In this document: positions 10,660 through 21,180 of the stretch, one piece after another | How the letters are laid out: each line of letters starts with the position of its first letter | How positions within the stretch are numbered: the stretch's first letter is position 1 | NCBI RefSeq assembly: GCF_030035675.1 | Contig: NC_084489.1 | Span: 69,593,365 to 69,657,364 of the forward strand | Direction: 5' to 3' | Source of the DNA: Rhineura floridana | Taxonomy: Eukaryota; Chordata; Lepidosauria; Squamata; Rhineuridae | Length of the DNA: 64,000 nt | The notes under the pieces: generated by a model | Told to the model about the DNA's origin: nothing | What the model saw: only the letters and a program-made list of their open reading frames with translations | Databases searched by the model: none | Translations under genes and position numbers: made by a program

Positions 10660-12085
10660 TAATAGCATTGACTTCCTTTTGAGTAATCGTGCTAACACTG
10701 AACTGCCTTCCGTTATTCATAAGGGATTAATAAAAAAGAAACATTGTTACCAATGGAAAGAGCAAGTTGTACAACAATTTGCTTTGCAGGCCACATTTTC
10801 CTTTCCCTTTTGCTGAGGTTCGTCTGAGCTTTTTCTATAATGTCTCTTCCTTGACACTGAACAGGATCCCCTAAATTTGCACCAAAGGGCACAGTACACA
10901 AAATCAGTTGCTAACACTCTATTAAAAACAACAGGAACTGCCCTCTCTCTGAAGTTGGTACATGCCAGGCTTTGGACCACTATCCCATCAAGTCATCACA
11001 ATTTTTTTTTCTTGTTAGTCATTACAGAGATGTCTCCAACTTACAGCATATTTTTGTATGTGTGTTTTACTATTATAACATATTTATGTTGATAAATAGT
11101 AACACACTCATACGAAAACACATGCGAATCATACAAATATACAAAACAACCCCCCCCCCCAGTAACAGCTGCAGGAAGCTTTGGGAGCACCCTAACAGGA
11201 AAAAAAAATCAAAGCCCCTCTTGTACAAATTACTAACCAGATAACGTGCGGTTGGTGTGCATGTTTGCCCTATATGCTCCGGAAGCAGAGTTAATCTGAA
11301 CCAGGACTCAATGAAGCCTATTTCCTGAGGTAGGGTCTCAGTCAACACTGGCACATGTAAGCCAAATAGAGAAGCACTGCTATTTGGGGAAGACCAGTAC
11401 AAGACATTTTGCTACCTGAGGCAGAGGACGAGATGGCGCCCCACATCCCAGTTCACATACACTTGAACTGGACTGTGGCAGCTGAAGCTAGAGATGGCAG
11501 CTGAATCTGTCAATTTTGGTTTCCCTCAATTCCCCCTCCCCCAGTCCTTTATTGCATCGGTGGACATTTGGCTAGCTTAGGAGGTGCAGAGCAGGTGGCT
11601 TCGGAGACCCATGGGAAATGCTGTCACTGATGACATCTGTCTCCTGAGGGAGCTGCTTTACTCTGCCTAATGTTAGGGCTGGCCATGCATTTGTGGTTGT
11701 GTATGCCGCTTTCCTCCTAGGGCTGAGTTGCCTCCTTGCATTCCTACAGGCATGGGCTTCCAAATTTGTCTGATTATGTGTGTGTGAGATATTGCTTATT
11801 GGACAGGGCATTAATTGTGGGGAATCAGTCGATTGAAGATGGATTTGGAGGTAATGAATGCGGGCAAACTGAACTGATTTGCGACAGGATCTGTTGGAAA
11901 GTTAATGGGGGTAAAAGAATCAAAAAGGAATTCATCTGGGGTGCTGCACAAGTTGCAGATTTGGATGGGAAATCTGTTGGCTTGCCTTCTGCGCAATTTC
12001 AAATCTAAATTGTAATCTATATATATACATAAGCATTTGCAAATGCTTGGGTTTATGGGCCCATGCCCCCCAATCTTTCAAGTAC
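10660..12085. other. Unassigned intergenic sequence upstream of CCNY
   Basis: No gene or clear repeat. Contains a T9 run (11002), a C11 run (11150) and an 11490-11545 piece (CTGTCAATTTTGGTTTCC) resembling part of the family-2 repeat. It may hold distal promoter elements but none can be named. Confidence 0.5.
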
Positions 12086-13142
12086 CCAACACTCGATGTC
12101 CCCTGCTTGAAACCAAAGCTTTTGACCCATTTGGGCCCAGGTCCATCCGGGCCCCTCCAACCCCGTCAGATGCCAAGGCTCGAGCCCGGTCTCTTCTGCG
12201 TGCACAGGAGACGCGCTTCCTGAGCCCCACGCGTCTTTCGGGTACTAGGCCTTTCCCGTCCAAACCAGAAAGAAGGATTCCAACCCCGCCGCTTTTCTCC
12301 TTTTCAAAACGAAAAGAGACCGAGAGAGGAGAGGAGAAGCTCCACTACGGAGGAGCAAGACTGGCCCAGGCCCGCCACCACCGCAGGAGCTGTCGCTGCT
12401 GTTGCCCGGCCGCGGCTTCTTCCTTTCCTCCCGGCTTGCCGGCCGACCTCGTTTCCTTCCAGGGCAGCAGGCAGAAGGAAGGAGGCGCTACGGCGGTAGT
12501 TCCTCGCCTTCTCCAGGGAGTCCGGCAGAGGCTTCCCTTCGCCCGCAGCTGGAATCTCCTCCCTCCCGCGCTTCAGGAGAACACCCGGGGCCAGGCCGGG
12601 CTTCCCCCGACGTGAGGCGCCAGCAAAAAAGCGCCGCGGCGTCGCTGGGTGCTGTGGGACGGAGCAAGTACACGCTCGCCTCGTTCGTGTGGCGAGCCCG
12701 ACGTTCCCACCCACTTGAACCGGAACCGTTTTTGTTTCTTTTTTTTTGCTCGCGAAAGGCAGCCTCGGGGTTTGTTCCTGGTGCTCGCTTGCTTGCTGGG
12801 GGAAAGGCTGCAGCGTTGCCATTCCCTCCTGCCCCTCCTCCTCGGTGTAAGCAGGGGAGCGAAGCCCGTCCCAGCCAGCGGTAGAGGTGGAGGGCGACAG
12901 TGGCGGCGAGCAATGGGGCTGTGGCTTTGCAGCAAAAGCATAGCCCGGCTTTGCAGCTCTGCATGCCAGGGCAGAATAACTGAGCCGCGCGGCAGGGCAA
13001 GGCGGCTTGCATGAGCCTTGGGGCGGAGAAGCAGCCGGGGAGCACGGCGGGCGGGAGGCTCCACTGCTGCTGCTGCTGCCGCTGTCGCCACCGTCGTCTT
13101 GTCCGCCAGCGGCGCTTGTCGTTTTCCACGCCGGCGCCGCCG

Positions 13143-13166
13143 ATGGCTACTCACCGCCACTGGTGA
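13143..13166 (+). other. Short upstream ORF in CCNY leader (7 codons)
   Basis: ATG at 13143 opens MATHRHW and stops at TGA, 117 nt before the CCNY start and out of frame with it. The +4 base is G but -3 is C, so initiation would be weak. It matters only if transcription begins upstream of 13143, which is likely given the island but not proven. Confidence 0.45.
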
Positions 13167-13282
13167 CTGCCTCTTCCTCCTCCTCCTCCCCTTCTTTTCC
13201 CCCCTCCTCTTTCCCCCCGCCTGGCTGCAGCCTCTCGGCTGGCTGGCCAGTCCCGGCGTCGGCGGCGGCGGCGGCAGTGAAG

Positions 13283-13436
13283 ATGGGCAACACGACCTCC
13301 TGCTGCGTGTCGTCCAGCCCCAAGCTGCGGAGGAATGCCCATTCCCGGCTGGAGTCCTACCGCCCCGACACCGAGCTGAGCCGGGAGGACACGGGCTGTA
13401 ACCTGCAGCACATCAGCGACAGGGAAAACATCGACG
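13283..13436 (+). CDS. CCNY: Cyclin Y, coding exon 1 (N-terminal 51 codons)
   Basis: Cyclin Y is a membrane-anchored cyclin that activates CDK14 and CDK16; the CDK14 complex phosphorylates the Wnt co-receptor LRP6 at G2/M (family knowledge). The exon reads [20 protein letters not shown] and continues to DRENID; from memory it is almost identical to mammalian CCNY, with Glu for Asp near residue 31. Gly2 is the myristoylation site and Cys7/Cys8 are candidate palmitoylation sites. The paralogue CCNYL1 diverges after MGNT, so CCNY is the better call. The start is chosen by homology and context (A at -3, G at +4). The exon stops at 154 nt, phase 1: the last base G plus AT from the next exon would give the Asp of the conserved IDDLNMEF. 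The cyclin box lies in later exons outside this window. It sits at the 3' edge of a CpG island. Confidence 0.97.
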
Positions 13437-13445
13437 GTAAGAAAA
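13437..13445 (+). promoter_or_regulatory. CCNY: 5' splice donor of CCNY intron 1
   Basis: The exon ends ...ATCGACG and is followed by GTAAGAAAA, a strong U2-type donor. The reading frame leaves conserved cyclin Y sequence immediately after it (GKKKKPRRG is intronic read-through), so this is the real boundary. Phase 1. Confidence 0.93.
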
Positions 13446-13969
13446 AGAAACCCCGGCGGGGAAGAGGGCTCGTGGGGTGCGCGTGGGAAAGATAGATGCT
13501 CTTCTCCCCTCTTTTCCCTGCATGCACATGGTAAGGCTTCCCTGCACGCATCAAGCAACCAGTAAGATTTTTTAAAAAGAAAAGAAAGCTGAATAAAAAC
13601 TTGAGCTTTTGAGTGGTCATCTTGTTTTTTTTAAAATATCCATGAAAGCTAGAAATCAGGGCTCCTGAAAAAGTAATAAAGAAGAGTGACTCTGAGCATG
13701 TGATGGTTTCCAGATGCATAGCCTCTAAGCGTGTGCGGTGGGTGCTTTGGGTAGGCCTGACCGTTACCCATGATGACAAGGCCCCACTTGATGTGGCAGA
13801 TTTTGGGGTTGTGTTGAAGGGCTACAGATTGTCAGTTGCATAAGCGGATTATTTTTTGATGTTTTGGGGCGGGGGCTTGATCTGGAACACACTTGGTCGC
13901 TCCAAATGATCCCTTAACTATACAGCCAAGGCCACCATAGAGAGAGAGGCTGGAGGCCTTTCCCTTGTT

Positions 13970-14115
13970 TTAGTTATATTTATTTATTGCAATTATTGAT
14001 ATACTGAGTTTCAGGATACAAATCCTTCAGAGGCGGCTTTCACAAGCAACATTAAACTACATTTAAAAACAAACAATAAATAGATAAACAATATCAACAT
14101 ATAAAAAGTCATCAG
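13970..14115 (-). mobile_element. L2-type LINE 3' tail
   Basis: TTATATTTATTTATTGCAAT followed by CAGAGGCGGCTTTCACAAGC and an A-rich body matches the reverse-strand tail of L2 copies in this window. Confidence 0.65.
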
Positions 14116-14680
14116 AATCCCTCTCACCAAAGGGTACTTGGTGGTAAAATGGCCTTGCTGTGGTGGCGGGGTCATAGGTCACCGGGAGCAATATGTCCCC
14201 ACCTCCCGAAATCCTGGTGGTAGATTTGCATCAGTTTTGGATCTTCCCACCTAAGAAATATGCCTTGGTATGAAAAGTAAGGCCACCCCTTTTCTCATGG
14301 GTTACTAGTGAGCTTCCATAGGTCACTAGTGGTTTTCTGCGAGTGGCCACCTTTCCTCAAATCTGGAAACAATGCCTTTTGTTATGAGCTGTGCCCAGGA
14401 GGATAGGCATGTGCTCTTGAGATTTTCTGAGGCAGTTGTCAGAGACCAGGGGCCACAATTTGACCCAGGGTCAAGGTAACTTACCTTTGTCCGTTTAGCA
14501 GTTGTGAAGGGAGGTGGAAAGGGAATGTCTTCCCCCCACTGCAAGTTTTCTCTATGGTTGACCTAACCAATATACCACAGAGCTGGACAGTGCAGCTCTG
14601 TGGACCCTACTTCATAAACAAAACCTGCAACTGCTAAATGGAACACTGTAAGTACATTCTTTCCCCTTACACCATGGATT
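14116..14680. other. Unassigned intronic sequence
   Basis: No gene, RNA or known repeat recognised. Confidence 0.5.
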
Positions 14681-14684
14681 GGGG

Positions 14685-14782
14685 GGGCACCTGTGCCTCT
14701 CCAGATGTTGTTGGGCTACCCAGTACTGGCAAGGGCAGATGGGAGTTGGAGTCCAACATCTGGAGGGCCACAGGCCCTGTCA
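14685..14782. mobile_element. hAT foldback MITE, degraded
   Basis: CTCCAGATGTTGTTGGGCTAC in the left arm and GGAGTCCAACATCTGGAGGG in the right arm are complementary; the termini are eroded. Confidence 0.65.
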
Positions 14783-14884
14783 TATACAAAAGGGGAAAGG
14801 AAGTAAACCTTCATCCTGGGGGTAAATGGATGGGCGATGAGTAATTTCTGACTACTTTTTAAAAGATGTTTTCCAGTAATTTTA

Positions 14885-14960
14885 GTGTTTAGTTTGCTGC
14901 CCTGGGCTCCTGGGAGGAAGGGCGGGATATAAATTTAATAAACAAACAAATAAAAATACT
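14885..14960 (+). mobile_element. L2/CR1-type LINE 3' tail
   Basis: CTGCCCTGGGCTCCTGGGAGG, then GGGCGGGATATAAATTTAAT and an AAACAAACAAATAAA tail. Confidence 0.75.
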
Positions 14961-15115
14961 TCCCCCTCTCTCAAGTGTTTTGTATAAGAGGGGAGAGGAG
15001 TGGTCCAAAATTTCTGCCTCACGCTAGGCCACAGAGGAGTGGGGTGACATGGTGTTACCAAGAGAAATATTCCTTATTTGATGGAAAGTGGAGGGGCAGC
15101 TCTTTTTTTCCTATA

Positions 15116-15331
15116 CAGTAGGGCCCCGCTTACCGGTGGTTCACTTTCCGGCGTTCTGCTAATGCGGCGGCTTTCAATTCCCCACTTTAAAGCCAGTTTT
15201 GCGCTTTTGCGGCATTTTGCATCATTTTCACACGATGCGCCCATTATTCTCAATGGGTTCCACTTTATGATGATTTCCGCTTTACAGCAGCAGTCTGGAA
15301 TGGAACCTGCCGTATAAGCGGGGCCCGCCTG
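15116..15331. mobile_element. Tigger/pogo-like MITE
   Basis: 216 bp flanked by TA (15114-15115 and 15332-15333). Left end CAGTAGGGCCCCGCTTACCG is complementary to the right end CCGTATAAGCGGGGCCCGCCTG. TA duplication and CAGTAGG-CCCCGCTTA ends match pogo/Tigger relatives. No transposase. Confidence 0.85.
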
Positions 15332-15502
15332 TACTGCTTTTTTTTTGGCTAGAAAATGAAAGTGAGGGAGACCCTGCAAATCTTTTTGTAGTTTGACCGC
15401 TAAAGTCATTCCTGTCCCAATGCAGTGAGGTAGGGAAGAGACGGGGAAGACGGTTCTCAATGTCAATCCACTGGGGGAGATTTATCTCAGTGTCCGTGTT
15501 TT

Positions 15503-15600
15503 AGGGCAGCCTTGCCTAATCTGGTGCCCACCAGTTGTTTGGACTACAACTCCCATTTGCCCCAGCCATCTGATGGAGGGCACTAGGTTGGCAAAGGCAG
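15503..15600. mobile_element. hAT foldback MITE, internally deleted
   Basis: AGGGCAGCCTTGCCTAATCTGG against TAGGTTGGCAAAGGCAG, with ACTACAACTCCCATTTGCC between. One arm is shortened. Confidence 0.7.
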
Positions 15601-16137
15601 TTTTTTTGAGGGGGGGGTTAGAGTAAAAGGATAGGGCTTGGAATACGCCTCTCCTTCCTCCATCTGAGAAAGTTTTCTCCACACACAGACTCCTGAGTAG
15701 CTCATGCTCCTGACGCTTTTATTTGAAAGTGGCAACATGGGGTTTTTTTAATTAACCTTGTGCCAGGCGTCCACCCACATGTTAAATGCCAGTGTCATTC
15801 TGTTGTGAGAGCTGCTGGCATAGGTTGCTCCTGTTTTTGATGGATGCACTCGCAAAGAAGCTTTTAGATATTATTATTTCCAAATGAGAGGCCACCCCGG
15901 CAAATTGTTTTTGGAGATGGACATGTGTTGGGGCTGTCTGTGTTGCTTCTCATACTTCAGAAGGGAAGGCCTCTGCGTCCTTGCCTTAGCGCCTCCTCCA
16001 CCCCCAAAAACCCTCAGTTACTTTTTATAGTTAAGGCAATGTGTTTCTAGGCAACATATATTTCACTCAGTCTTGTTATCTTTTATGGGGCATACTCTAA
16101 CAAGAAAATATGGGTTTTCTTTTCTATCCTTTTACAG
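15601..16137. other. Unassigned intronic sequence
   Basis: Nothing recognised. Confidence 0.5.
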
Positions 16138-16144
16138 TCTGTAC

Positions 16145-16611
16145 CAGGGCCGGTGCCAGGCATGACTAGGCCCTTGGGTACCAGCCTGCCCTGGGCTCAT
16201 GGCACTGTAGCGGAACCCCCCCCCACAGGTGGTGTGGGGCTAATAAGTCCACCTGTGTGACCCACCTACCTCTTGTGTGTTGTGAAAGAAGTGAGCACAT
16301 AGCACTCAGGGCTGCCATCAGCTAAGATGGTGGTGTCAGCCCCTTAGGGAAACTCCCACAGCTATCTTGGGTGATGGCAGACATGCGTGCACAGAGTGCA
16401 TGGCATTCACACTGATGGGAGAGGAAGGTGGGGTGTGCGGGCAGGCTTATTGAACCTGCGCTGTCTGTATTGGGGGGTGCCTGGGAGCTTCCTCTCCGTG
16501 TGCCATGGTAGGGTTGGGTTGCAGGACCCCCCGCTGCTGTGGATCGCAGAATGGGAGCTACAGGTGCCATCAGCTAGGGCCCAACCTGGCCGCCCTGTGG
16601 TGCTGGCCCTG
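16145..16611. mobile_element. hAT non-autonomous element (CAGGGCCGGTGCC ends)
   Basis: 467 bp. Left end CAGGGCCGGTGCCAGG, right end GTGGTGCTGGCCCTG. The 7-bp repeat TCTGTAC abuts both ends (16138-16144 and 16612-16618); hAT elements normally give 8, so one base may be lost. GC-rich interior without a transposase frame. Confidence 0.8.
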
Positions 16612-16892
16612 TCTGTACATCTGTGGAATAGCCTGTAATGCATAAGAATGCTATGCTTTTGGACTGCATACATATAATGGACACATATGGCCAATTGCAG
16701 TATACAACCCCCCCCCTCCTTCAGTTCCTAAGTATAATCATATTTCATATATATATATTCCATATTTCATACAGTCATGTAGGCTTAAGAATGGTCCGTC
16801 AAATATGATTTATTATCATGGGGATAACCATTCTCATTTTATGTAGCAAAACAAAGCCTGGTTTGTACTAAATTTCACTGAGAAACTTAGGC

Positions 16893-16978
16893 TCAATCCA
16901 ATACACTTTACCTGGGAGTAAGTCCCATTGATCCCAGTGGAGCTTACTTCTGAGTAGACATGTACTGGATGGCAACAT
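16893..16978. repeat. Short palindromic repeat, copy 2
   Basis: CTCAATCCAATACACTTTAC...TGTACTGGATGG with GGGAGTAAGTCCCATTGATC and GGAGCTTACTTCTGAGTAG in the arms; the unit reads nearly the same on both strands. Confidence 0.75.
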
Positions 16979-16979
16979 T

Positions 16980-17366
16980 TACAGATAGATATTGGACAGG
17001 TTCTCCTGGGGCAATGTTAAGCAATGCCTTCCCCTGCACTGGTTGACAGGGCATCGGTGTAATAGAATAGGAACACTTGTGTTGGAATCACAGGGCTACT
17101 TGAAAAGTATGAGGAAACTCTGACTTGCCTGTCTAGTCAAGTGTGTGTCCTTTGCATTGGTTAACTGGAATTTAGTCAGTTCTTTTAAAAGTGTGTGTGT
17201 CCAGGCATGTGTTTCTGTATTTTAAAAACATGGGTGCTTCATCTTTGTCTTACACGAGATTTTATTTTAACACTTTATTTCCCTGTGTTCTATGGCTTGA
17301 CTGGAAATATTGGGGACGTTGTTTCTAAATAGTGGGTGGATATTGGCTAAAGTGTCAGGTATTGAA
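16980..17366. other. Unassigned intronic sequence
   Basis: Nothing recognised apart from a short GT run (about 17192-17202). Confidence 0.5.
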
Positions 17367-17412
17367 TTATTATTATTATTATTAGTAGTAGTAGTAGTAG
17401 TAGTAGTAGTAT
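17367..17412. repeat. (ATT)n-(AGT)n microsatellite
   Basis: Six ATT/TTA units pass directly into about nine AGT units; likely polymorphic. Confidence 0.95.
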
Positions 17413-19170
17413 GGAATACACTTGGGGTTGTGAAAAAATGGTCACAAAGGAATAGATGACAAGCATGCTTAATTGTTATTAGTGAAAGGACCAATGATTG
17501 ACCTCAGAGTGATTAATTCTATCACTGCAACATCAGAATTGGTCAGATTTGCAATGAGTGCATTTTTATAGCATGCTAATGGGAAAAAAACCTAACCATC
17601 TTTCATACAAGTGTGTTCAGTGCTGTGTAGTATTTATTTTGTACCCTTTCAAGGTAAAGTGGTAGTTCTGAATATGGTTTTGTGTATGTTTTGCAAAATA
17701 ATTTATGCTTGACTTGATATGACCCCTTGCCAAAAGCCACAGTATTCAGGGTTAATTTTGAATGAAAGTAGAGGTAAGGGTGTAGCCTGGCCTGAGCTCT
17801 CTTCCCAGCTAATGAATTCTTCAAGTTTTTATTATATGTGAGATTATTAAACCCAGGAGATAATGTAAAAAAAAAAAAGTTAAAAAGCAAAATCAAATCG
17901 ATGAAAATAAATGTTGGGTTTTGTTTCATTTCAATAGCTCAGTAACATAAGAGTATTTTCTGATATATCTTCTTTTAATATGTCACAGTTTTAATTATTA
18001 ATTAATTAATGCATTCTTTCCTTGTCCCTGATACCAATAGGCTTACTTTAGGTTTAGTACCTCAAAGCTTGGTGTTTATCAAGAGACAGAAGGGTAACAC
18101 ATCTTTGTTTCTCAAGCAGGTATAGTGCTGTGATTCTTTCATTCTGCAGTCAGAACTATTGGCAATTTCCTGGATAGAGATGCTAGCCTGCTTATAGAAT
18201 GCCATAAGACAAATTCTGTTTCTTATGCAATTGCTTAAACAGGATTGATACCATAATTCTTGCTTCGCTAACTGATCGAAGCTTGAAACCTCAGAATTCC
18301 TACACATTCTCACAATGGAAGAATTTGTTTAACCATGCCCTTTTACTTGGGTTACTCTTTATCATTGACTATTGAAGAGAAAAATCACTGCTTGACAATA
18401 ACGTTCAAAGTTTAGTCCATCCCAAATTTATGGCATTTCCCCCATGTTCTTTAAGTGATATTTCCCACAATTATGACCTTTTTTTGGTAAGTGTTCAACT
18501 GGCTGTGCTCAACAAATGCAGGCCTTCTCTGGCTTTTGCTAACATCAACTGTTCTACTATATAAATTCCATTAATTAGGGGATTAATGCTGATATCAACT
18601 TGCTAAAGCATAATCTGATCCTTAGAATGTTCTTGCAGCATGATCCTGTTAGCTGCAGGGCTAGCAAATTAGCATTTAAGATTAGGTGCAATGATTTCTA
18701 CCCTGCTTTGGTGTCATTATCTGTGATGTTGCCCTAATGTCATAAGCTCACCAGGATATTGTAGCCATAGAACAGTGCCAGATGTGGCTTGTGGGGTTGG
18801 CTTGAAACTATTAATAGCATCATAATTTGAGATCTAATGCCATATCTTCCTCTGTTGTGCTTGCAGTGAAGCATTAATACTGCTAGATCACAACTTTCAT
18901 TTTCAGATTCCAGATCAGAAAACTGTATCCCATATAACTGTGCCTCTAATAAAACCCACTCAACCCTACTTTTTTTATGCCGTGTCAGTCAGATGTTAAA
19001 TTTTCTGTGCTTGGTGGAAGAACTCTTTACAGGGGATTGTTTTTCAAAATGATTTATTTGCTAGACAGAGGCAGTTTATTTCCTTTAACCAAGTATGTGG
19101 GAACCTTTTTGATAAAGGGCAGAATAAGAGTTTAGGCATGCTGAACTGGATATAAAAGACTAAATGTCTT
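17413..19170. other. Long repeat-poor intronic stretch
   Basis: About 1.75 kb without a recognisable transposon, unusual for this window. No coding exon of CCNY is visible. It is a candidate place for intronic regulatory sequence, but nothing in the sequence proves that. Confidence 0.5.
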
Positions 19171-19171
19171 T

Positions 19172-19217
19172 ACTGTAAACTGCCCAGAGAGCTTCGGCTA
19201 TGGGGCGGTATACAAAT

Positions 19218-19252
<35 letters not shown>

Positions 19253-19262
19253 GTCAATAAAA
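19172..19262 (+). mobile_element. LINE 3' tail with (AATC)n
   Basis: TGTAAACTGCCCAGAGAGCTTCGG...GGGGCGGTATACAAATAC, then about 11 AATC units. The tetranucleotide run grew from the LINE tail. Confidence 0.85.
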
Positions 19263-19874
19263 TGCCCCAAGTAGCAGATTGTTTTGCAGTCCTTGCATGG
19301 TTTTCTTAAAGAAATTTTACTAAAAAAGAATGTTCAATTAGATTGGGTTGCAACATACTCCGTATGTATGTGTTTAAAACTCCACTGAGGTCAGAGGAGT
19401 AGTAAATGTGTCATTAATGTCAAGCAATCAAGATTGTTATAGTCCTCCAAAGTACTGATACAGTACAGTCTTCATCTTATACCCAGAAAAAAATGGGTGT
19501 GGCTTCATCATCTGGAAATATAAGCATTTCATTGCTGCTTATTGATATTTGTATATTTCCTTGGAGTTGACTATTGAATGAACTCCAGTTATAATAATAA
19601 ATTGTATATCTAGGGTATTATTTCAGTTAGAGATCTGGGCCAGGCATATGCAGACAAGGTGTAAAGCTGTTGGTATATCTGTAATCTTGAAGAACTAGAC
19701 AAGAGAATGTTTGGAAATGGATAAGTGAACATGCTTGGTTAATTTGGCTGCATTTGGATGACGTGGGTATGAATCAGGAGATCCAATCAGGGCCCATGCA
19801 CTTCACACCAACTTATTAACAGAACTTATTAACTGCATTAACAGAAGTATAGTTTCCAAATCGTGTGAAGTACT

Positions 19875-20403
19875 AGTCAGCACTGGTTAGGCCTCATCTT
19901 GAATAGTGCATCCAGTTCTGGTCTCTGCATTTCAAGAAGAATGCAGACAAACTGGAACGGGTTCAGAGGAGGGCAACAAAGATGATCAGGGGACTGGAAA
20001 CAAAGCCCTATGAGGATAGACTGAAAGAACTGGGCATGTTTAGCCTGGAGAAGAGAAGACTGAGGGGAGATACGATAGCACTCTTCAAGTACATGAAAGG
20101 TTGTCATATAGAGGAGGGCTGGGATCTCTTCTCGATCGTCCCAGAATACGGAATAATGGGCTGAAGTTGCAGGAAGCGAGAGTTCGACTGGACATCAGGA
20201 AAAATTTCCTAACTGTTAGAGTCATACGGCAATGGAACCAATTACCTAGAGAGGTAGTGGGCTCTCCGACACTGGAGGCATTCAAGAAGCAGCTGGACAG
20301 CCATCTGTCAGGTGTGCTTTGATTTGGATTCCTGCATTGAGCAGGGGGGTGGACTCGATGGCCTTATAAGCCCCTTCCAACTCTACTCTTCTATGATTCT
20401 ATT
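19875..20403 (+). mobile_element. CR1 LINE 3' end, intact terminus
   Basis: Reads the 3' coding end and UTR (CCAGTTCTGGTCTCTGCATT, GGACTGGAAACAAAGCCCTATGAGG...) and ends TTCTATGATTCTATT, the octamer-type CR1 terminus. Sense equivalent of 1-54 and 646-850. Confidence 0.92.
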
Positions 20404-20409
20404 ATTTAG

Positions 20410-20640
20410 ATTTATTGTTTGCTCTTCATCCAAAGGTCCCTAGGTGGGTCACAGCAGTTTTAAAATACATCATAAAAAACAGTTAAAAACAACCTAAAAT
20501 CACAATATCACAAAAAGAGTGGGTCCTAAAATATATGTCTTGGGTGTCAAAGGCCAGGATAAAGATGAGTGTCTTCAGCATTCGCCGAAAACTGTACAAT
20601 GAAGTTGCCAGACAAACCTCTGGCATAAACCTTCATTGGA
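20410..20640 (-). mobile_element. L2 LINE 3' end
   Basis: CATCCAAAGGTCCCTAGGTGGG...AAAGGCCAGGATAAAGATGAGTG...GAAGTTGCCAGAC parallels 54640-54840. Confidence 0.85.
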
Positions 20641-20754
20641 TTCTTCAATCCTGGCTCAATTTGCTCCACACCAACTCAGTGGAATAAAGAGTAAGGGATG
20701 ACCACAGAAAATAAACTCTAAACTATAACTCAAACGAATGCACCAGGTTACTGA

Positions 20755-21180
20755 TGTACAAAGCTTAATAGTATTATAAGATAATGAACTGATAGAAAAT
20801 AAAATAAGGATAATATTTGAAACTACGGCAATGTAAAGTAACTTAAAATATATTTTGATATATATTTGCAAAAGCTTAATGGTGTTATAGGAATAATTAT
20901 ATGAAAGAATGGAAAATTAAACAATTGAACTTAAATATATATATGTATATGTATATATATGTGTGTGCATATATCTATATATTAAAGTCCAATTGTTCAC
21001 TTTTCAATTCTTTCATAAAATCATTTCTATAACACCATTAAGCTTATGCAAATATATATCAAAAGATATTTTAAGTTACTTTATGGTGCTATAGTTTCAA
21101 ATATTATCAGATATTATCCTTATTTTATTTTCTATCTGTTCATTATCTTATAATACTATAATTCTATGCTTATATGCCTA
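20755..21180. repeat. Long AT-rich palindrome
   Basis: Arm 20762-20935 and arm 20985-21170 are reverse complements over about 175 bp with few mismatches (for example AGCTTAATAGTATTATAAG against CTTATAATACTATAATTC; AAGTAACTTAAAATAT against ATATTTTAAGTTACTT). The loop is a TA/TG run. It would form a cruciform or hairpin. Probably a DNA-transposon derivative; no coding capacity. Confidence 0.85.

Larger units (their letters stand above)
12090..13480 (+). promoter_or_regulatory. CCNY: CpG-island promoter and 5' leader of CCNY
   Basis: Base composition changes sharply from AT-rich flanks to a GC-rich, CpG-rich block with many CG dinucleotides, ending just inside intron 1. This is the usual TATA-less housekeeping promoter form. 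A GC box (GGGGCGGAG) lies at 13020-13028. CTG/CCG and TCC triplet runs near 13060-13100 and 13165-13190 and a GGC run at 13260-13275 are typical of such leaders. The transcription start cannot be fixed from sequence. Long open frames on both strands here are a by-product of GC richness and have no recognisable product. Confidence 0.85.

Noticed and set aside
12037-12615. 192-codon plus-strand frame at the start of the CpG island
   Set aside because: Pro/Arg-rich low-complexity translation without homology I recognise; it would lie upstream of or within the CCNY promoter.
13007-13282. 92-codon N-terminal extension of CCNY from ATG 13007
   Set aside because: Low-complexity sequence, weak initiation context, and it would displace the conserved Gly2 that must be N-terminal for myristoylation.
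12304-13558. Long open frames on the minus strand of the CpG island (135-213 codons)
   Set aside because: They are Arg/Pro/Ala/Gly-rich, overlap each other in different frames and show no domain; GC-rich DNA lacks stop codons by composition.
19215-19262. CRISPR-like array from the AATC run
   Set aside because: Uninterrupted tetranucleotide microsatellite with no spacers, in vertebrate DNA.
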